Shown here: piece after piece, positions 16,069-25,660 of the stretch
How positions within the stretch are numbered: the first letter of the stretch is position 1
Layout: each line of letters begins with the position of its first letter
Assembly: GCA_947427095.1 (NCBI GenBank)
Contig: CANEGO010000006.1
Coordinates: forward strand, 1 to 63,062
DNA from: an uncultured Clostridium sp.
GTDB lineage: Bacteria > Bacillota_I > Bacilli_A > RF39 > UBA660
Direction of reading: 5' to 3'
DNA length: 63,062 nucleotides
The notes under the pieces: model-generated
Database searches by the model: none
The model's input: the letters and a program-made list of their open reading frames with translations, nothing else
What the model was told of the DNA's origin: nothing
Program-made: the position numbers and the translations under genes

Positions 16069-16995
16069 ATGAATGATTTTGAAGAAGTTATTAAAAATAT
16101 TAATCCAAAAGATACTATAATCGCAGAAGTTATTGATGATGGAATAAAGAAAACAAAAAATTTTTTGGTTGTTGGAAAAGATGAAGACTATTTATATACA
16201 ATTAGGATAACACCAATGGATCAATCACAAAATTTAAATTATAAAAAATGTAATAATAAATTTCGAAATAAGTGCTTACATTATAGATGGAATACAATAT
16301 TTAAAATAGGAAAAGATGAGTTTCTAAAGAAAAGAGGAACTGTATCAGAGATAATTTATAATGAAATTATGAGAGGAATGGCAAAAAAAAGTAAATCTTA
16401 TGATAACATAGATTTTCTATCAGCAAATTTTCCACTAAAAGAAGGTAGTATAATATTAAAGGATGGGAATTTATATTTAGTTATTAAAGAGGAAAAAGAT
16501 ATTAATAAATATAAAATAGCAGAATTAAAGGAAAGTACGAACAATGAAGCAATCATCAGAATAAAAGGTTCGAAATATAGTATTTGCCTTGATGAAACCA
16601 TAATGGTAGATAGTACTGATAATGATTTTGTTGTTATTTTTAATTTCCCGTCTTCAATAGTAAAGACTATAGAAAAGTCTGATTTTGGATATTATGAATT
16701 TGGAGATGTGATATCTCTTAAAAATAGTAATAAAAAAGTAATTTATTTAACACAAATAAATGGAATTGTTTATTATGTAACTTTTGATCAGTTAGAGTTA
16801 TTTACTGGTATATGTAAAATAAATAAAGACATGGTTGAGGGCTTTTATAGAAAATTAAGTGATTTCGAATTAAATAAAATAGCGTTAAAGTTAGAAAAGG
16901 CATTGTCTAAAGATATTTATCATATTTATAGTGATGATGCTAAAGATAGTATACTTGGTGCAGTAAAATTAGTGAAGAAAATAGTTAGCATATAA
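16069..16995 (+). CDS. Hypothetical protein with repeated beta-rich segments
   Basis: I do not recognise this 308-residue soluble protein. Two segments share a short beta-strand pattern: 'EGSIILKDGNLYLVI' (around residue 124) and 'GDVISLKNSNKKVIYLT' (around 213). Both resemble small SH3-like barrels such as the MazF/PemK fold. The C-terminus is helical. The start follows GGAAGAGGT. It is a single-gene insertion between rpmA and trmB, with its own terminator. A toxin-fold origin is only a guess. Confidence 0.45.
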   Translation: MNDFEEVIKNINPKDTIIAEVIDDGIKKTKNFLVVGKDEDYLYTIRITPMDQSQNLNYKKCNNKFRNKCLHYRWNTIFKIGKDEFLKKRGTVSEIIYNEIMRGMAKKSKSYDNIDFLSANFPLKEGSIILKDGNLYLVIKEEKDINKYKIAELKESTNNEAIIRIKGSKYSICLDETIMVDSTDNDFVVIFNFPSSIVKTIEKSDFGYYEFGDVISLKNSNKKVIYLTQINGIVYYVTFDQLELFTGICKINKDMVEGFYRKLSDFELNKIALKLEKALSKDIYHIYSDDAKDSILGAVKLVKKIVSI

Positions 16996-17010
16996 CTATT
17001 TTTTTTTTAG
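16978..17010 (+). terminator. Rho-independent terminator
   Basis: AAAATAGTTA pairs with TAACTATTTT, followed by a long T run, overlapping the end of the preceding gene. Confidence 0.75.
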
Positions 17011-17044
17011 AAAATATGTTAAAATTTCTTATGAGGTGATTGTT

Positions 17045-17683
17045 ATGCGTTATAACGTTGTAAAAGATGCTGATAAAATTATGGAAAACAGTGAATATTT
17101 AGTAAAGAATCCAAAAGATTATAAAGGTAAGTGGGCGATGTTATTTGGCAATAACAATCCTATATGTTTAGAGCTTGGTATGGGACGTGGAAGTTTTATT
17201 ATAGAAATGGCTAAAAACCATCCTGATGTAAATTACATTGGTTTGGAGTTAGATAAATCTCAAACAGCGACCGCGGTTAAAAACGTTAGTTCTAAAAAGT
17301 TAAAGAATTTAAAAATGATATGTGCTAACGCGCAAAGTATTGTGGATTTTTTTGGTAAGGAAATAGATACAATTTATTTGACTTTTTCGGAACCTTGGCC
17401 TAAAAAACAAGATGAGAAAAAAAGATTTACTCACGAGAGCTATTTAAAACTATATGATAGAATATTTAGGAAAAATAAGCACATAATTTTAAAAACAGAT
17501 AATAAGATACTTTTTGCGTCAGCGATGGAAAGTTTAAGTAAATATTGGTATGTTTTTGATAAGGTGAGTTTAGACTTACATAACGATGAAAGACGAATAG
17601 AAAATGTTTTAACTGATTTTGAAAAACAATATTTTAAAGAGCATCGTAAGATTTATTATGTTGATGCTTCTTTTAAAGGGTAA
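17045..17683 (+). CDS. trmB: tRNA (guanine-N7-)-methyltransferase TrmB
   Basis: This 212-residue SAM-dependent enzyme methylates G46 in the tRNA variable loop. SAM motif 'LELGMGRGSF' is near residue 45, and the family hallmark 'TFSEPWPKKQDEKKR' is near residue 115 with the conserved Pro and basic residues. ATG 17045 follows GAGGTGATT; upstream ATG 17036 lies within that site. Confidence 0.95.
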   Translation: MRYNVVKDADKIMENSEYLVKNPKDYKGKWAMLFGNNNPICLELGMGRGSFIIEMAKNHPDVNYIGLELDKSQTATAVKNVSSKKLKNLKMICANAQSIVDFFGKEIDTIYLTFSEPWPKKQDEKKRFTHESYLKLYDRIFRKNKHIILKTDNKILFASAMESLSKYWYVFDKVSLDLHNDERRIENVLTDFEKQYFKEHRKIYYVDASFKG

Positions 17684-17719
17684 TTATGCTAAAATCTAAT
17701 ATGGAAAAGAGGTGAAGTT

Positions 17720-18988
17720 ATGTTTGTAGATGAAGTTATAATTAAGGTAAAAGCTGGTAATGGTGGTGATGGCTGTACAGCTTTTAGAAGAGAAAAGTAT
17801 GTTCCAGATGGTGGACCTTTTGGTGGTAATGGGGGTCGTGGTGCTAGTATAATATTTAAGACCGATTTAGGTCTTAGAACGTTACTTGACTTAAGGTATC
17901 AAAAGTTAATTAGGGCTCCTAAGGGTTGTAATGGTGAAGGAAAAAATAGAAATGGTAAAAAAGCTGATGATGTTATTATAAAGGTTCCCGTTGGAACAAC
18001 GGTTAAGGATATGGATACTGGTTTAATAATAGCGGATTTGACTAAGGAAAATGATAGCGCCATAATAGCCCAAGGTGGTCGCGGTGGAAGAGGTAATACT
18101 GCTTTTGCAACGGCTAGCAATCCGGCTCCAAATTTTTCTGAACATGGTGAACCAGGAGAAGAAAGAACACTTAAAGTAGAATTAAGACTACTTGCAGACG
18201 TAGGTTTTGTTGGTATGCCTTCCGTTGGAAAGTCAACCATTTTATCTAAAATTTCAGCATCTAAGCCAAAGATTGCAGCATATCATTTTACGACACTTAA
18301 TCCTAACTTAGGAGTTGTAAAAACCATTGATGGTAGAACTTTTGTTGCAGCTGACCTTCCTGGGCTTATAAAAGGTGCATCACTTGGAGAAGGGCTAGGA
18401 GATAAGTTTCTAAAACACATTCAAAGAACTAGAGTTATTGCTCATATAATCGATATGTCAGGTCAGGAAGGAAGAAATCCAATTGATGATTACGAAATAA
18501 TTAATAAAGAACTTCGAGACTTTGATGAAAAATTAATGAAAAAACCTCAAGTTATTATTGCAAACAAAATGGATTTAGAAGGATCTAAGGAAAACTTAAG
18601 GAAATTTAAAGAAAAATATGGCTTGATGGTTTATGAAACTAGTGCTATTACGTCTACTGGTCTTGAAGATGCTTTAGTTGCGATAGCAGACGTATTAGAT
18701 AAAGAAGAAGAAAAACCTTTGTTTGAAGATGAATCTTTTGAGTCACATGTTTTATATAAATTTAAAAAAGAAACTCCGTTTACAATTACAAGGGATAATG
18801 ATATTTATGTTGTAAAAGGAAAGGAAGTTGAAAAATTATTTAAAATGACTAAGTTTACCGATGAAGGCGCCGTTCGTTTTGCAAGAAAATTAAGACAAAT
18901 GGGAATAGATGAAAAATTACTTGAAATGGGTGCTAAATATGGTGATCGTGTACAAATAATGGATTTAATATTTGAATTTAAAGAATAG
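17720..18988 (+). CDS. obg: GTPase Obg/CgtA
   Basis: This 422-residue protein has the three Obg parts. The Gly-rich Obg fold ('AGNGGDGCTAFRREKYVPDG') is followed by a G domain with P-loop 'GMPSVGKST', switch 'DLPGLIKGAS' and 'NKMDL'. The C-terminal OCT domain is residues about 345-422. It acts in 50S assembly and stress signalling, and in Bacillus is needed for sporulation initiation. AGAGGTGAAG precedes the ATG. Confidence 0.97.
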   Translation: MFVDEVIIKVKAGNGGDGCTAFRREKYVPDGGPFGGNGGRGASIIFKTDLGLRTLLDLRYQKLIRAPKGCNGEGKNRNGKKADDVIIKVPVGTTVKDMDTGLIIADLTKENDSAIIAQGGRGGRGNTAFATASNPAPNFSEHGEPGEERTLKVELRLLADVGFVGMPSVGKSTILSKISASKPKIAAYHFTTLNPNLGVVKTIDGRTFVAADLPGLIKGASLGEGLGDKFLKHIQRTRVIAHIIDMSGQEGRNPIDDYEIINKELRDFDEKLMKKPQVIIANKMDLEGSKENLRKFKEKYGLMVYETSAITSTGLEDALVAIADVLDKEEEKPLFEDESFESHVLYKFKKETPFTITRDNDIYVVKGKEVEKLFKMTKFTDEGAVRFARKLRQMGIDEKLLEMGAKYGDRVQIMDLIFEFKE

Positions 18989-19016
18989 GAAGTAACAGAA
19001 ATTCCTGTTCTTTTTA
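18983..19016 (+). terminator. Rho-independent terminator
   Basis: GAATAGGAA (18983-18991) pairs with TTCCTGTTC (19002-19010), followed by TTTTTATT. Confidence 0.75.
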
Positions 19017-19017
19017 T

Positions 19018-19046
19018 TTGCATGCCTTTTTTATTTGTGCTATAAT
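19018..19046 (+). promoter_or_regulatory. Promoter of the LRR/WG/sortase cluster
   Basis: -35 TTGCAT (19018-19023), 17 bp spacer, extended -10 TGcTATAAT (hexamer 19041-19046). Confidence 0.72.
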
Positions 19047-19081
19047 TTAAATAGAATAGAAGATAGAAAAAAGGAGTAGTT

Positions 19082-21544
19082 ATGGAAAAGAAAAAGAAAG
19101 CTGTAATAACAGTAGTAACTGTTATACTTATATTAGTAATATTACTAATAGTATTTAGACCGGGATTAATAAAACGGTTAACGGGAGAAGTAAGTAGCGT
19201 AAATACTAATAACGAAACTGAGGTTATAAGTAATGAATTTATAAACGAGGTATGTAACATATCAGTTGATAACGAAAACTTTATGACGATAGATGGAACC
19301 ATTATAATGGATGAGGGAGAAGATGGAGTTGCAACCGTAAACGTAGTAAGTGGTGATTTAGTGTTTACAAAAGAAGTTACGGTTAAATCAAATGATTATA
19401 CATCTTTTACTTATGTGTTGCCAAGGGGAGAATACGATTTAAGGATAGAAAAAGAAGGTTATAAAACTTATGAGACTAAAGTTTTAGAAAGCAAAAATCT
19501 TAACGTAACGTTAGTTGCTAACAAAAATAAAGATATAATTGCTTCTAGTAAAACTTTTTATAACACATACTACGATTATTATAGTGATGGTACGATTCAT
19601 TTAAAAACCGTTGGAAATTTTAATATGGAAGAAGAAATGGATCCTGACTTTTTCTATTTTGTTTTAGGAGACGCGCTTACTAAATATGTATCAAATAATG
19701 GACTTGACATAAAACCAGTATCAACTGGCGGACAGTACGATGGACTTGTGCTTATGATGGTTTCAATGATTTATTCTGTCATTGCAAGTGGTCAAGAATT
19801 TGAAGGTATTAATTATAGATACCAGTTTATAGATGCTAATAATAAGATAGAAAATAAAGAATGTAGGGAAGATAACTATTTAACAGATGAAAACTGTGAA
19901 AATGTTAAAATAGCATATGATTTTTTAGGTTATGCTAATAGTGAGGTTAGTTTTGATGATACTGTAAAACTAGTAAAGCTAATTATTGATATGCCAGTAC
20001 CAACAAAGGTTATAATAAATGATGATGTACAAGTTTTACCATCGTTAGCATATGTCGTTTCAGATGAGATAAAGATTAATGAAAACGTTATGTTTGTCTC
20101 TGATTATACATTACAAAATGCAAAAATAGGGACATTGATAATAAATTCAAGCGCGATAAATGAAACATCTGTGTTTGCATCGAACTCTAAAATAAATAAT
20201 TTAATAATTGGTAACCGGGTTACTAAAATATCTAACAATGCTTTTTCCGATAGTGAAATAAATAATATTAGTCTTCCAGAGACGTTAACACAAATAGGAG
20301 AAAGCGCTTTTGAAAACACTAAGATGAATGCGATTAAATTACCAGATAATATAAAAAGTATAGGAAAAAGGGCTTTTAGGAATTGTGGAATAACGGAAGT
20401 TAAATTACCAAAAAAGATAGAAAGCATAGGTGAAAGAGCTTTTGATAATAATTCTATAACAAATATTTTGATACCAGGAAAATTAACAAATATAGAAAGT
20501 TATGCATTTTCAGAAAATAAACTTACTTCTATAACAGTACCAAACTCGATAACTAATTTAGGAGATTATGTGTTTTCTGATAATGAATTAAATGAAGTAT
20601 ATTGGGATACAAATGCATCAACCTATCAGCCATTTTCTTCTAACCAATCAGAAAATGTAAAACTTACAATAGGACCAAATGTTAGTACCATCAAAAATAT
20701 TTTTTATGGTTTAAAACTATCAGAATTAAACTTAAGTTATGGCGTAGAAAAAATTGAAAATTATGCTTTTCGAAATCAAAATCTAACTTCTCTTGTATTA
20801 CCTGAGTCCATTAAGTCTATAGGATATTCTGCTTTTAGTGATAATAAAATAACGAGTATAACAATACCTGCAGGTGTAACTGAAATAGGAAGTGATGCTT
20901 TTAACAATAATAAAATAACAAGTATAACGATTCCAAATAGTGTTACGGATATAGGTAATAATGCGTTTGGTTCTAATAACTTAGATACGATATATTTTAA
21001 TGCATTAAATATTAAAACCATGAGTAATGCATTTTCTGGGAACAAGTCTTCTGGATGTACTTTAATAATATCAGAAGGTGTTAAGTCAATACCAAATTCT
21101 GCATTTAGTGGGGCAAAAATCGTTAATTTGACAATACCAAGTAGTGTAACATCAATTGGTAAATATGCTTTTTCTAACAATTTATTAACAGAATTGCCAT
21201 CATTACCTAGTAGCATAAAAAATATTGGTAATGGGTGGTTTATGAGTAATAAGTTAACAAATGTCGTAATACCACATGGGATAGAAAGTATTGATAGTTA
21301 TGCTTTTAAAAACAACGAAATAACAAATGTTTTGATACCAAATACTGTAACTAGAATAGGTAATTATGCTTTTGATAGTAATAGAATTACGAGCATTGTA
21401 ATTCCAGAAAGCGTAGAAACTATTGAAAATTATGCATTTACTAGTAATTCTTTTTCGGAAATAACCATAATGGGAAATCAAACAAGGTTTAATTCAAATT
21501 GGAATTATATAGGTTTTCCTGCAAGTTTAAAACCAAGTGAATAA
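19082..21544 (+). CDS. BspA-type leucine-rich repeat surface protein
   Basis: This 820-residue protein has an N-terminal membrane anchor (about residues 7-24) and a PEGA-like beta domain (about 85-155). A middle domain of unknown type reaches residue 340. A long series of about 23-residue leucine-rich repeats (LRR_5/BspA type, 'I-x-x-x-A-F-x-x-N-x-[IL]-[TS]-x-[IV]-x-[IL]-P') runs from about residue 370 to 810. Such repeats bind host or bacterial surface ligands. It has no C-terminal sorting signal, so attachment is by the N-terminus. It is followed by a WG-repeat protein and a sortase. Confidence 0.85.
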   Translation: MEKKKKAVITVVTVILILVILLIVFRPGLIKRLTGEVSSVNTNNETEVISNEFINEVCNISVDNENFMTIDGTIIMDEGEDGVATVNVVSGDLVFTKEVTVKSNDYTSFTYVLPRGEYDLRIEKEGYKTYETKVLESKNLNVTLVANKNKDIIASSKTFYNTYYDYYSDGTIHLKTVGNFNMEEEMDPDFFYFVLGDALTKYVSNNGLDIKPVSTGGQYDGLVLMMVSMIYSVIASGQEFEGINYRYQFIDANNKIENKECREDNYLTDENCENVKIAYDFLGYANSEVSFDDTVKLVKLIIDMPVPTKVIINDDVQVLPSLAYVVSDEIKINENVMFVSDYTLQNAKIGTLIINSSAINETSVFASNSKINNLIIGNRVTKISNNAFSDSEINNISLPETLTQIGESAFENTKMNAIKLPDNIKSIGKRAFRNCGITEVKLPKKIESIGERAFDNNSITNILIPGKLTNIESYAFSENKLTSITVPNSITNLGDYVFSDNELNEVYWDTNASTYQPFSSNQSENVKLTIGPNVSTIKNIFYGLKLSELNLSYGVEKIENYAFRNQNLTSLVLPESIKSIGYSAFSDNKITSITIPAGVTEIGSDAFNNNKITSITIPNSVTDIGNNAFGSNNLDTIYFNALNIKTMSNAFSGNKSSGCTLIISEGVKSIPNSAFSGAKIVNLTIPSSVTSIGKYAFSNNLLTELPSLPSSIKNIGNGWFMSNKLTNVVIPHGIESIDSYAFKNNEITNVLIPNTVTRIGNYAFDSNRITSIVIPESVETIENYAFTSNSFSEITIMGNQTRFNSNWNYIGFPASLKPSE

Positions 21545-21557
21545 ACTTGGTTTTTAT
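21530..21557 (+). terminator. Rho-independent terminator
   Basis: AAACCAAGT (21530-21538) pairs with ACTTGGTTT (21545-21553), followed by T's. Confidence 0.75.
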
Positions 21558-21639
21558 TTACATTTTAAGTTTATCTTTCTTGTGTTTTATATGTTTTTAT
21601 TATAAAATTATCTTAGATACTGGAAAGGAGGGTTTGCTT

Positions 21640-23472
21640 TTGAAAAACGCTGATGAAGAAATTGAAATGCTTGATTTTGAAGCAGATGAAAAAGTTTCCA
21701 ATCAAATAGATGAGATGCTTGACTTTATTGATCTTTCTGATGTTTCCGAGGATACTAAGAGTGATGAACAATTAGAAAAATTGCTTGATAGTTCTAGCAC
21801 AATCCAAACTAAAGTAGAAATAGATGCATCAAGGGAAAAATTGGACGAATATAAACCTTCCATAAAAGATTTTAATATTAAAAATGCAAAAACGAAAAAG
21901 ATGGTAAAAAAGGCTATGCTATATGTTATTATAGTTATGCTTTTGGGATTTGAATTTTTTATTAATAAAACTGGTGAAGTACTTGATAATTTAAGGGTTT
22001 ATGCAAGTAATAATGCACCAATTAGAATAGTTCAGAATAATAAATATGGTTATATAGATCATACTGGTAAGAAGATTGTAAATCCAAAGTATTCTTATGG
22101 AGAAGAGTTTATTAAGGGATACGCGATTGTTAAAGACTCATCTAATTTACCACTTATTATTGACAAGGGTGGTAAGGAAGTTATTCCAACTGGTACTTAC
22201 TTTTCTATATATCGTGTGGGAACTGATATAATAGCCTCGAAAGTAACTAAGAAGGGTTTGAAATACGGCATATTAGATGCTGATTTGAAAGAAAAAACAG
22301 AGTTTAAATATGATATGATTTCTTATTCTGGTGATTGTTATACGTATACCATTTCTAACGCGGTTGGTATTATTAACCTTGATGGAAGGGATATATATAG
22401 ATATAAATTAACTGATGATGCTGATAAAATAATTGAGGTTTCTGCGTCAAGTGTTACGAATAAAGATTACCAAAGGTATGCTGTTATAAAGGTTAACTCA
22501 TCTTCTCAAATAGTTAACATAAACGATGGAACAGTAGTTTCAGGTGCAACACTTAATGAAGTGGTACCAGAAGAAAACAATGTTTTTTATGAAGTTAATT
22601 CAAACGGAAGTAAAAGATATATTTATGTTCAAGATAACAAGGTTTTATTGGAATCTGATGACTATACGAGTTTAACTATAAATTCTATTGAGGCAGGTGT
22701 TTTAAAAGCACTAACTTCATCTTATACGTATGAGTTTATTAGTACCAAAACAATGGAGCAAATAAAAAAAGGTTTAAAAGAAGATAATACGTATTATGGG
22801 GATAATGTCTTTGTTTATGCTGATCATAACTACAAAAAGAATAAGGATTTATTGGTTATGGTTAAAAACGGAGAAATATATAAAACGCTTGAAGAAGATT
22901 TTGTTATTGAAAAACCTTTTGATAATGGTATTGCAATAGTTAAGTTTACTGATGGTACTTACGGTTATTTAAATGAGGAAGGAAGTCTTATTTCAGATAG
23001 TAGGTTTATAGAAGCTAATTCTTTTGATTCTTATGGAGAAGCTGTATGTAAAACGGATGGTGGGTATGGTGTTATAAATAAAGATGGCAAAGTAATAATA
23101 GAATTTGAAAATGAAGAAATAAAAATGGTATCAGATATAGTAAAGAAAAAAAGTGCTTCTGGTAGCAACAATGTTTTTTACGCCGTAAAAAAAGATAACA
23201 AATATGCGATATATAATTCAAATGGAAAAAGGGTTAATAAGACATATTATAATGATATTGTATTTGATGAAAAAGAACCTTTATTTAAGGCTTCAACTGA
23301 TGCTAAAGATATGCTAATAACATCAGAGGATTTAAACATTATTAATTTAACATCATTTAATACTGAATATAAAGCTTATGATAATTATATAATACTGAAA
23401 AATGAGTATTATAATTATAATGGAAAATTAATTTATGTTGATAATCGAATGGACGAGGATAGTGGTGATTAA
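21640..23472 (+). CDS. Membrane-anchored WG-repeat protein
   Basis: This protein of about 610 residues starts at TTG 21640, which follows AAAGGAGGG; an ATG at 21547 is in the promoter area and lacks a site. An acidic cytosolic N-terminus (about 90 residues) precedes one membrane segment ('MLYVIIVMLLGFEFFI'). The extracytoplasmic part carries WG-type repeats such as 'YGYIDHTGKKIVNPKY', 'YGYLNEEGSLISDSRF' and 'YGVINKDGKVIIEFE'. WG repeats form beta-propeller-like, protein-binding modules. It lies between the LRR protein and the sortase and may help assemble surface complexes; the function is unknown. Confidence 0.75.
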   Translation: MKNADEEIEMLDFEADEKVSNQIDEMLDFIDLSDVSEDTKSDEQLEKLLDSSSTIQTKVEIDASREKLDEYKPSIKDFNIKNAKTKKMVKKAMLYVIIVMLLGFEFFINKTGEVLDNLRVYASNNAPIRIVQNNKYGYIDHTGKKIVNPKYSYGEEFIKGYAIVKDSSNLPLIIDKGGKEVIPTGTYFSIYRVGTDIIASKVTKKGLKYGILDADLKEKTEFKYDMISYSGDCYTYTISNAVGIINLDGRDIYRYKLTDDADKIIEVSASSVTNKDYQRYAVIKVNSSSQIVNINDGTVVSGATLNEVVPEENNVFYEVNSNGSKRYIYVQDNKVLLESDDYTSLTINSIEAGVLKALTSSYTYEFISTKTMEQIKKGLKEDNTYYGDNVFVYADHNYKKNKDLLVMVKNGEIYKTLEEDFVIEKPFDNGIAIVKFTDGTYGYLNEEGSLISDSRFIEANSFDSYGEAVCKTDGGYGVINKDGKVIIEFENEEIKMVSDIVKKKSASGSNNVFYAVKKDNKYAIYNSNGKRVNKTYYNDIVFDEKEPLFKASTDAKDMLITSEDLNIINLTSFNTEYKAYDNYIILKNEYYNYNGKLIYVDNRMDEDSGD

Positions 23473-23473
23473 T

Positions 23474-23638
23474 ATGAATGATGACATGAAATTAGTTGAT
23501 GTATCTGAAGATAATAAAATTAATAAAAGCGATTTGTTTATGCGGGGTATATATATATCATTAATTGTACTTTTAGTGCTTGGGTTAGTTATTTATTTCT
23601 TTGGTTATGAAGTATTAAAACCAATAATCAAGGTATAG
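23474..23638 (+). CDS. Small single-pass membrane protein
   Basis: This 54-residue protein has an acidic/polar N-terminus (about 24 residues) and one membrane segment (about 26-47). ATG 23474 follows GTGGTGATT and lies 2 bp after the WG gene. The sortase gene begins 8 bp downstream, so it is part of that operon. Unrecognised; it may be an accessory subunit of the neighbouring surface proteins. Confidence 0.55.
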   Translation: MNDDMKLVDVSEDNKINKSDLFMRGIYISLIVLLVLGLVIYFFGYEVLKPIIKV

Positions 23639-23646
23639 GAGGAAGC

Positions 23647-24270
23647 ATGAAAAGGATAATATCTAAAATAAATAAAGAAAAGTTATTTAATGCAATAATT
23701 ATTCTTATTGTTATTGCTTTATATGTTTCTGTTTTCCTTTTTATATATAGTAATTTTAGAGAAAGAAAAAGGCAGGAAATTTCAGACGGAATAATTGAGA
23801 AGGTTGATGAACAAATAAAGGAAAACGAACAGGAAGAGAATCCTACGACGGAAGTTGTTGCTACTTATGGTGGGGTTAATTATACCGTACTCGGAAAAAT
23901 AAGAATAAAAAAAATAAATATATATCAACCGATATTAAAGGAAAATACAAAAAAAGCGTATGATGCTTCGGTTGTTAAGATGTCAGGACCAGATTTAAAT
24001 ACTAATGGCAATGTTGCAATTGGTGGTCATAATTTTATGAAAGGCAACTTTTTTATTAAAATAAATCGTTTAGTTAATGATGATAAGGTAACCATTACTG
24101 ATTTGTCTGGTAAATCAGTAGATTATTACGTTTATGAGTATGGTGTTACAACCGTTGATGATGCTAGATATTTAGCTCAACCAGAAAATAATGAAGATAA
24201 AATTATAACTTTAGTTACCTGTACAAAGGGGGGCAAAGAAAGATATTACGTAAAGGCAAAAGCAAAATAA
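23647..24270 (+). CDS. Sortase (cysteine transpeptidase)
   Basis: This 207-residue protein has an N-terminal membrane anchor (about residues 13-33) and a C-terminal sortase domain. All three active residues are visible: His128 in 'GGHNF', Cys192 in 'TLVTCT' and Arg199 in 'KERYYVK'. It would join sorted proteins to cell wall or pilin subunits. The class (B or D) cannot be fixed by eye. No protein in the window shows a clear LPXTG motif, so the substrate is elsewhere or uses an unusual motif. AGGAGG precedes the ATG. It ends at a bidirectional terminator. Confidence 0.9.
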   Translation: MKRIISKINKEKLFNAIIILIVIALYVSVFLFIYSNFRERKRQEISDGIIEKVDEQIKENEQEENPTTEVVATYGGVNYTVLGKIRIKKINIYQPILKENTKKAYDASVVKMSGPDLNTNGNVAIGGHNFMKGNFFIKINRLVNDDKVTITDLSGKSVDYYVYEYGVTTVDDARYLAQPENNEDKIITLVTCTKGGKERYYVKAKAK

Positions 24271-24273
24271 ATA

Positions 24274-24302
24274 AAAATACGATAGGCTATATCGTATTTT
24301 TT
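24274..24302. terminator. Bidirectional terminator
   Basis: AAAATACGAT pairs with ATCGTATTTT between the convergent sortase and DUF192 genes. Confidence 0.8.
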
Positions 24303-24559
24303 GGTAATTCATAAATATTTTTAGTGCCTTTAGGTGCGATTAGTATTTTCCAGGGTTTTAGGCTTTTATATTTTTTAATTACATTATCATCTTTATCAGT
24401 TGCAATTACGTCTATTTCATCAAACATAAAAAACGTATGGATACTTTTGCAATTTTTAAGTAAAAGGCCATAAGTAATACTTTTCTTAAACATTAGACCT
24501 ATAAATCTATTAAATAATCCTTTAGCTTCTTTAATTTCTATATTATTAAACGTTAACAT
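24287..24559 (-). CDS. DUF192 family protein
   Basis: This 90-residue protein carries the DUF192 (UPF0127) pattern: 'RFIGLMFKKS' near residue 18, 'IHTFFMFDEIDVIATD' near 40 and 'LKPWKI' near 66. Family members are small beta-barrels of unknown activity. The start follows GGTGATTAT on the minus strand. Confidence 0.78.
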   Translation of the reverse strand: MLTFNNIEIKEAKGLFNRFIGLMFKKSITYGLLLKNCKSIHTFFMFDEIDVIATDKDDNVIKKYKSLKPWKILIAPKGTKNIYELPKNTI

Positions 24560-24704
24560 ATAATCACCATTTTAATATTACCATATATATATTAATAATA
24601 CAAATTATATCTTTACATTACTGTTATATAACTTTTTTTCTCGTTGACAAAATAAGATATAAAATGTTAAACTATTATTAGTATAATATAAGGGTGTGAA
24701 ATAG

Positions 24705-24899
24705 ATGAAAAGATTAGAAAATAAAGGACAAGCTTTAGTTGAATACGTTTTAATCATCGCGTTAGTTACGGTTATAGCGGTTAGTTTAATAAAGGTTTTT
24801 GGAGGATATTTAAAGGATTCGATTACTAAAACTTCATGTGAGTTAGTTGGTGAAACTTACGTTAAAGGTGATAATCCTGGAGAAGGAAGATGTAAATAA
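24705..24899 (+). CDS. Flp/IVb-type pilin-like protein
   Basis: This 64-residue protein begins '[18 protein letters not shown]', with the Glu-Tyr at the start of a hydrophobic helix, as in Flp type IVb pilins and TadE-like pseudopilins. The short C-terminal part has two Cys (in 'TSCELVG' and 'GRC') that could form a disulfide. No tad assembly genes adjoin it, so it is an orphan in this window. A terminator follows directly. Confidence 0.7.
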   Translation: MKRLENKGQALVEYVLIIALVTVIAVSLIKVFGGYLKDSITKTSCELVGETYVKGDNPGEGRCK

Positions 24900-24919
24900 A
24901 GGCCAGTAGGTCTTTTTTT
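24898..24919 (+). terminator. Rho-independent terminator
   Basis: AAAGGCC pairs with GGTCTTT (one G-T pair), followed by T's. Confidence 0.65.
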
Positions 24920-24937
24920 GTACAGAAAGGGAACTTT

Positions 24938-25621
24938 ATGACTAATATATTAAAATCAAGTAATAAGGGTAGTTTAATCGTTTTGTCAGGACCATCAGGT
25001 TCTGGTAAAGATTCAATATGTGAAAGATTAAAAGAGTATAATAACAATTTTTGGGTTTCTGTGTCTTGTACAACTAGAAAACCAAGAAAAGGTGAAGAAG
25101 AAGGAGTTAATTATTTTTTTAAAACTAAAGAAGAGTTTGAATCGTTAATTAAAAACGGAGATTTTTTAGAATATGCCACTTATAATAATGATTATTATGG
25201 TACTCCAAAAAGTAGAATTAATGATTACTTAAATGGTGGTACTGATGTAATTTTGGTTATTGAAGTAGAGGGTGCCCTTAAAATTAAGCATTTAATACCA
25301 GAAGCCATTTTTATTTTTATCATGCCACCAACTATGAAAGACATTATTTTAAGACTTAAAAAAAGGGGTACGGAGACGGACGATAAAATTTTAAAAAGAT
25401 TTAAAAAGGCTTATCAAGAGATTAATGAACTTTCTAAATATAACTATGTTGTTGTTAATGATGAACTTGATAAAGCAACGAAAAAGGTAAATGCTATAAT
25501 AGAGGCCCAAAAATGTATGGTTGATAGAATTGAAGAGGTATACTTAAATAACCCTGAAGAGGAAATACATGAACTTTTAATAGATAATAAATCATTTATA
25601 AATGAAGATTTTAAATTGTAG
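24938..25621 (+). CDS. gmk: Guanylate kinase
   Basis: This 227-residue kinase converts GMP to GDP in purine metabolism. The P-loop is 'GPSGSGKDS' near residue 20, with '[21 protein letters not shown]' as the GMP-binding part and 'LVIEVEGA' as the core. A C-terminal extension of about 20 acidic residues follows the usual end. AGAAAGGGA precedes ATG 24938. Confidence 0.96.
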   Translation: MTNILKSSNKGSLIVLSGPSGSGKDSICERLKEYNNNFWVSVSCTTRKPRKGEEEGVNYFFKTKEEFESLIKNGDFLEYATYNNDYYGTPKSRINDYLNGGTDVILVIEVEGALKIKHLIPEAIFIFIMPPTMKDIILRLKKRGTETDDKILKRFKKAYQEINELSKYNYVVVNDELDKATKKVNAIIEAQKCMVDRIEEVYLNNPEEEIHELLIDNKSFINEDFKL

Positions 25622-25625
25622 AGTA

Positions 25626-25654
25626 TTGTAAAAAAATGTCATTTGTGATATTAT
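25626..25654 (+). promoter_or_regulatory. Promoter of candidate small RNA 1
   Basis: -35 TTGTAA (25626-25631), 17 bp spacer, extended -10 TGaTATTAT (hexamer 25649-25654), directly after gmk. Confidence 0.65.
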
Positions 25655-25660
25655 TAAATT

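Noticed and set aside
17899-18240. Minus-strand frame inside obg
   Set aside because: Shadow of the Gly-rich Obg fold and P-loop region.
24226-24235. Run of six G inside the sortase gene
   Set aside because: It encodes Lys-Gly-Gly-Lys next to the catalytic Cys; six G is short and in coding sequence, so no phase variation is proposed.
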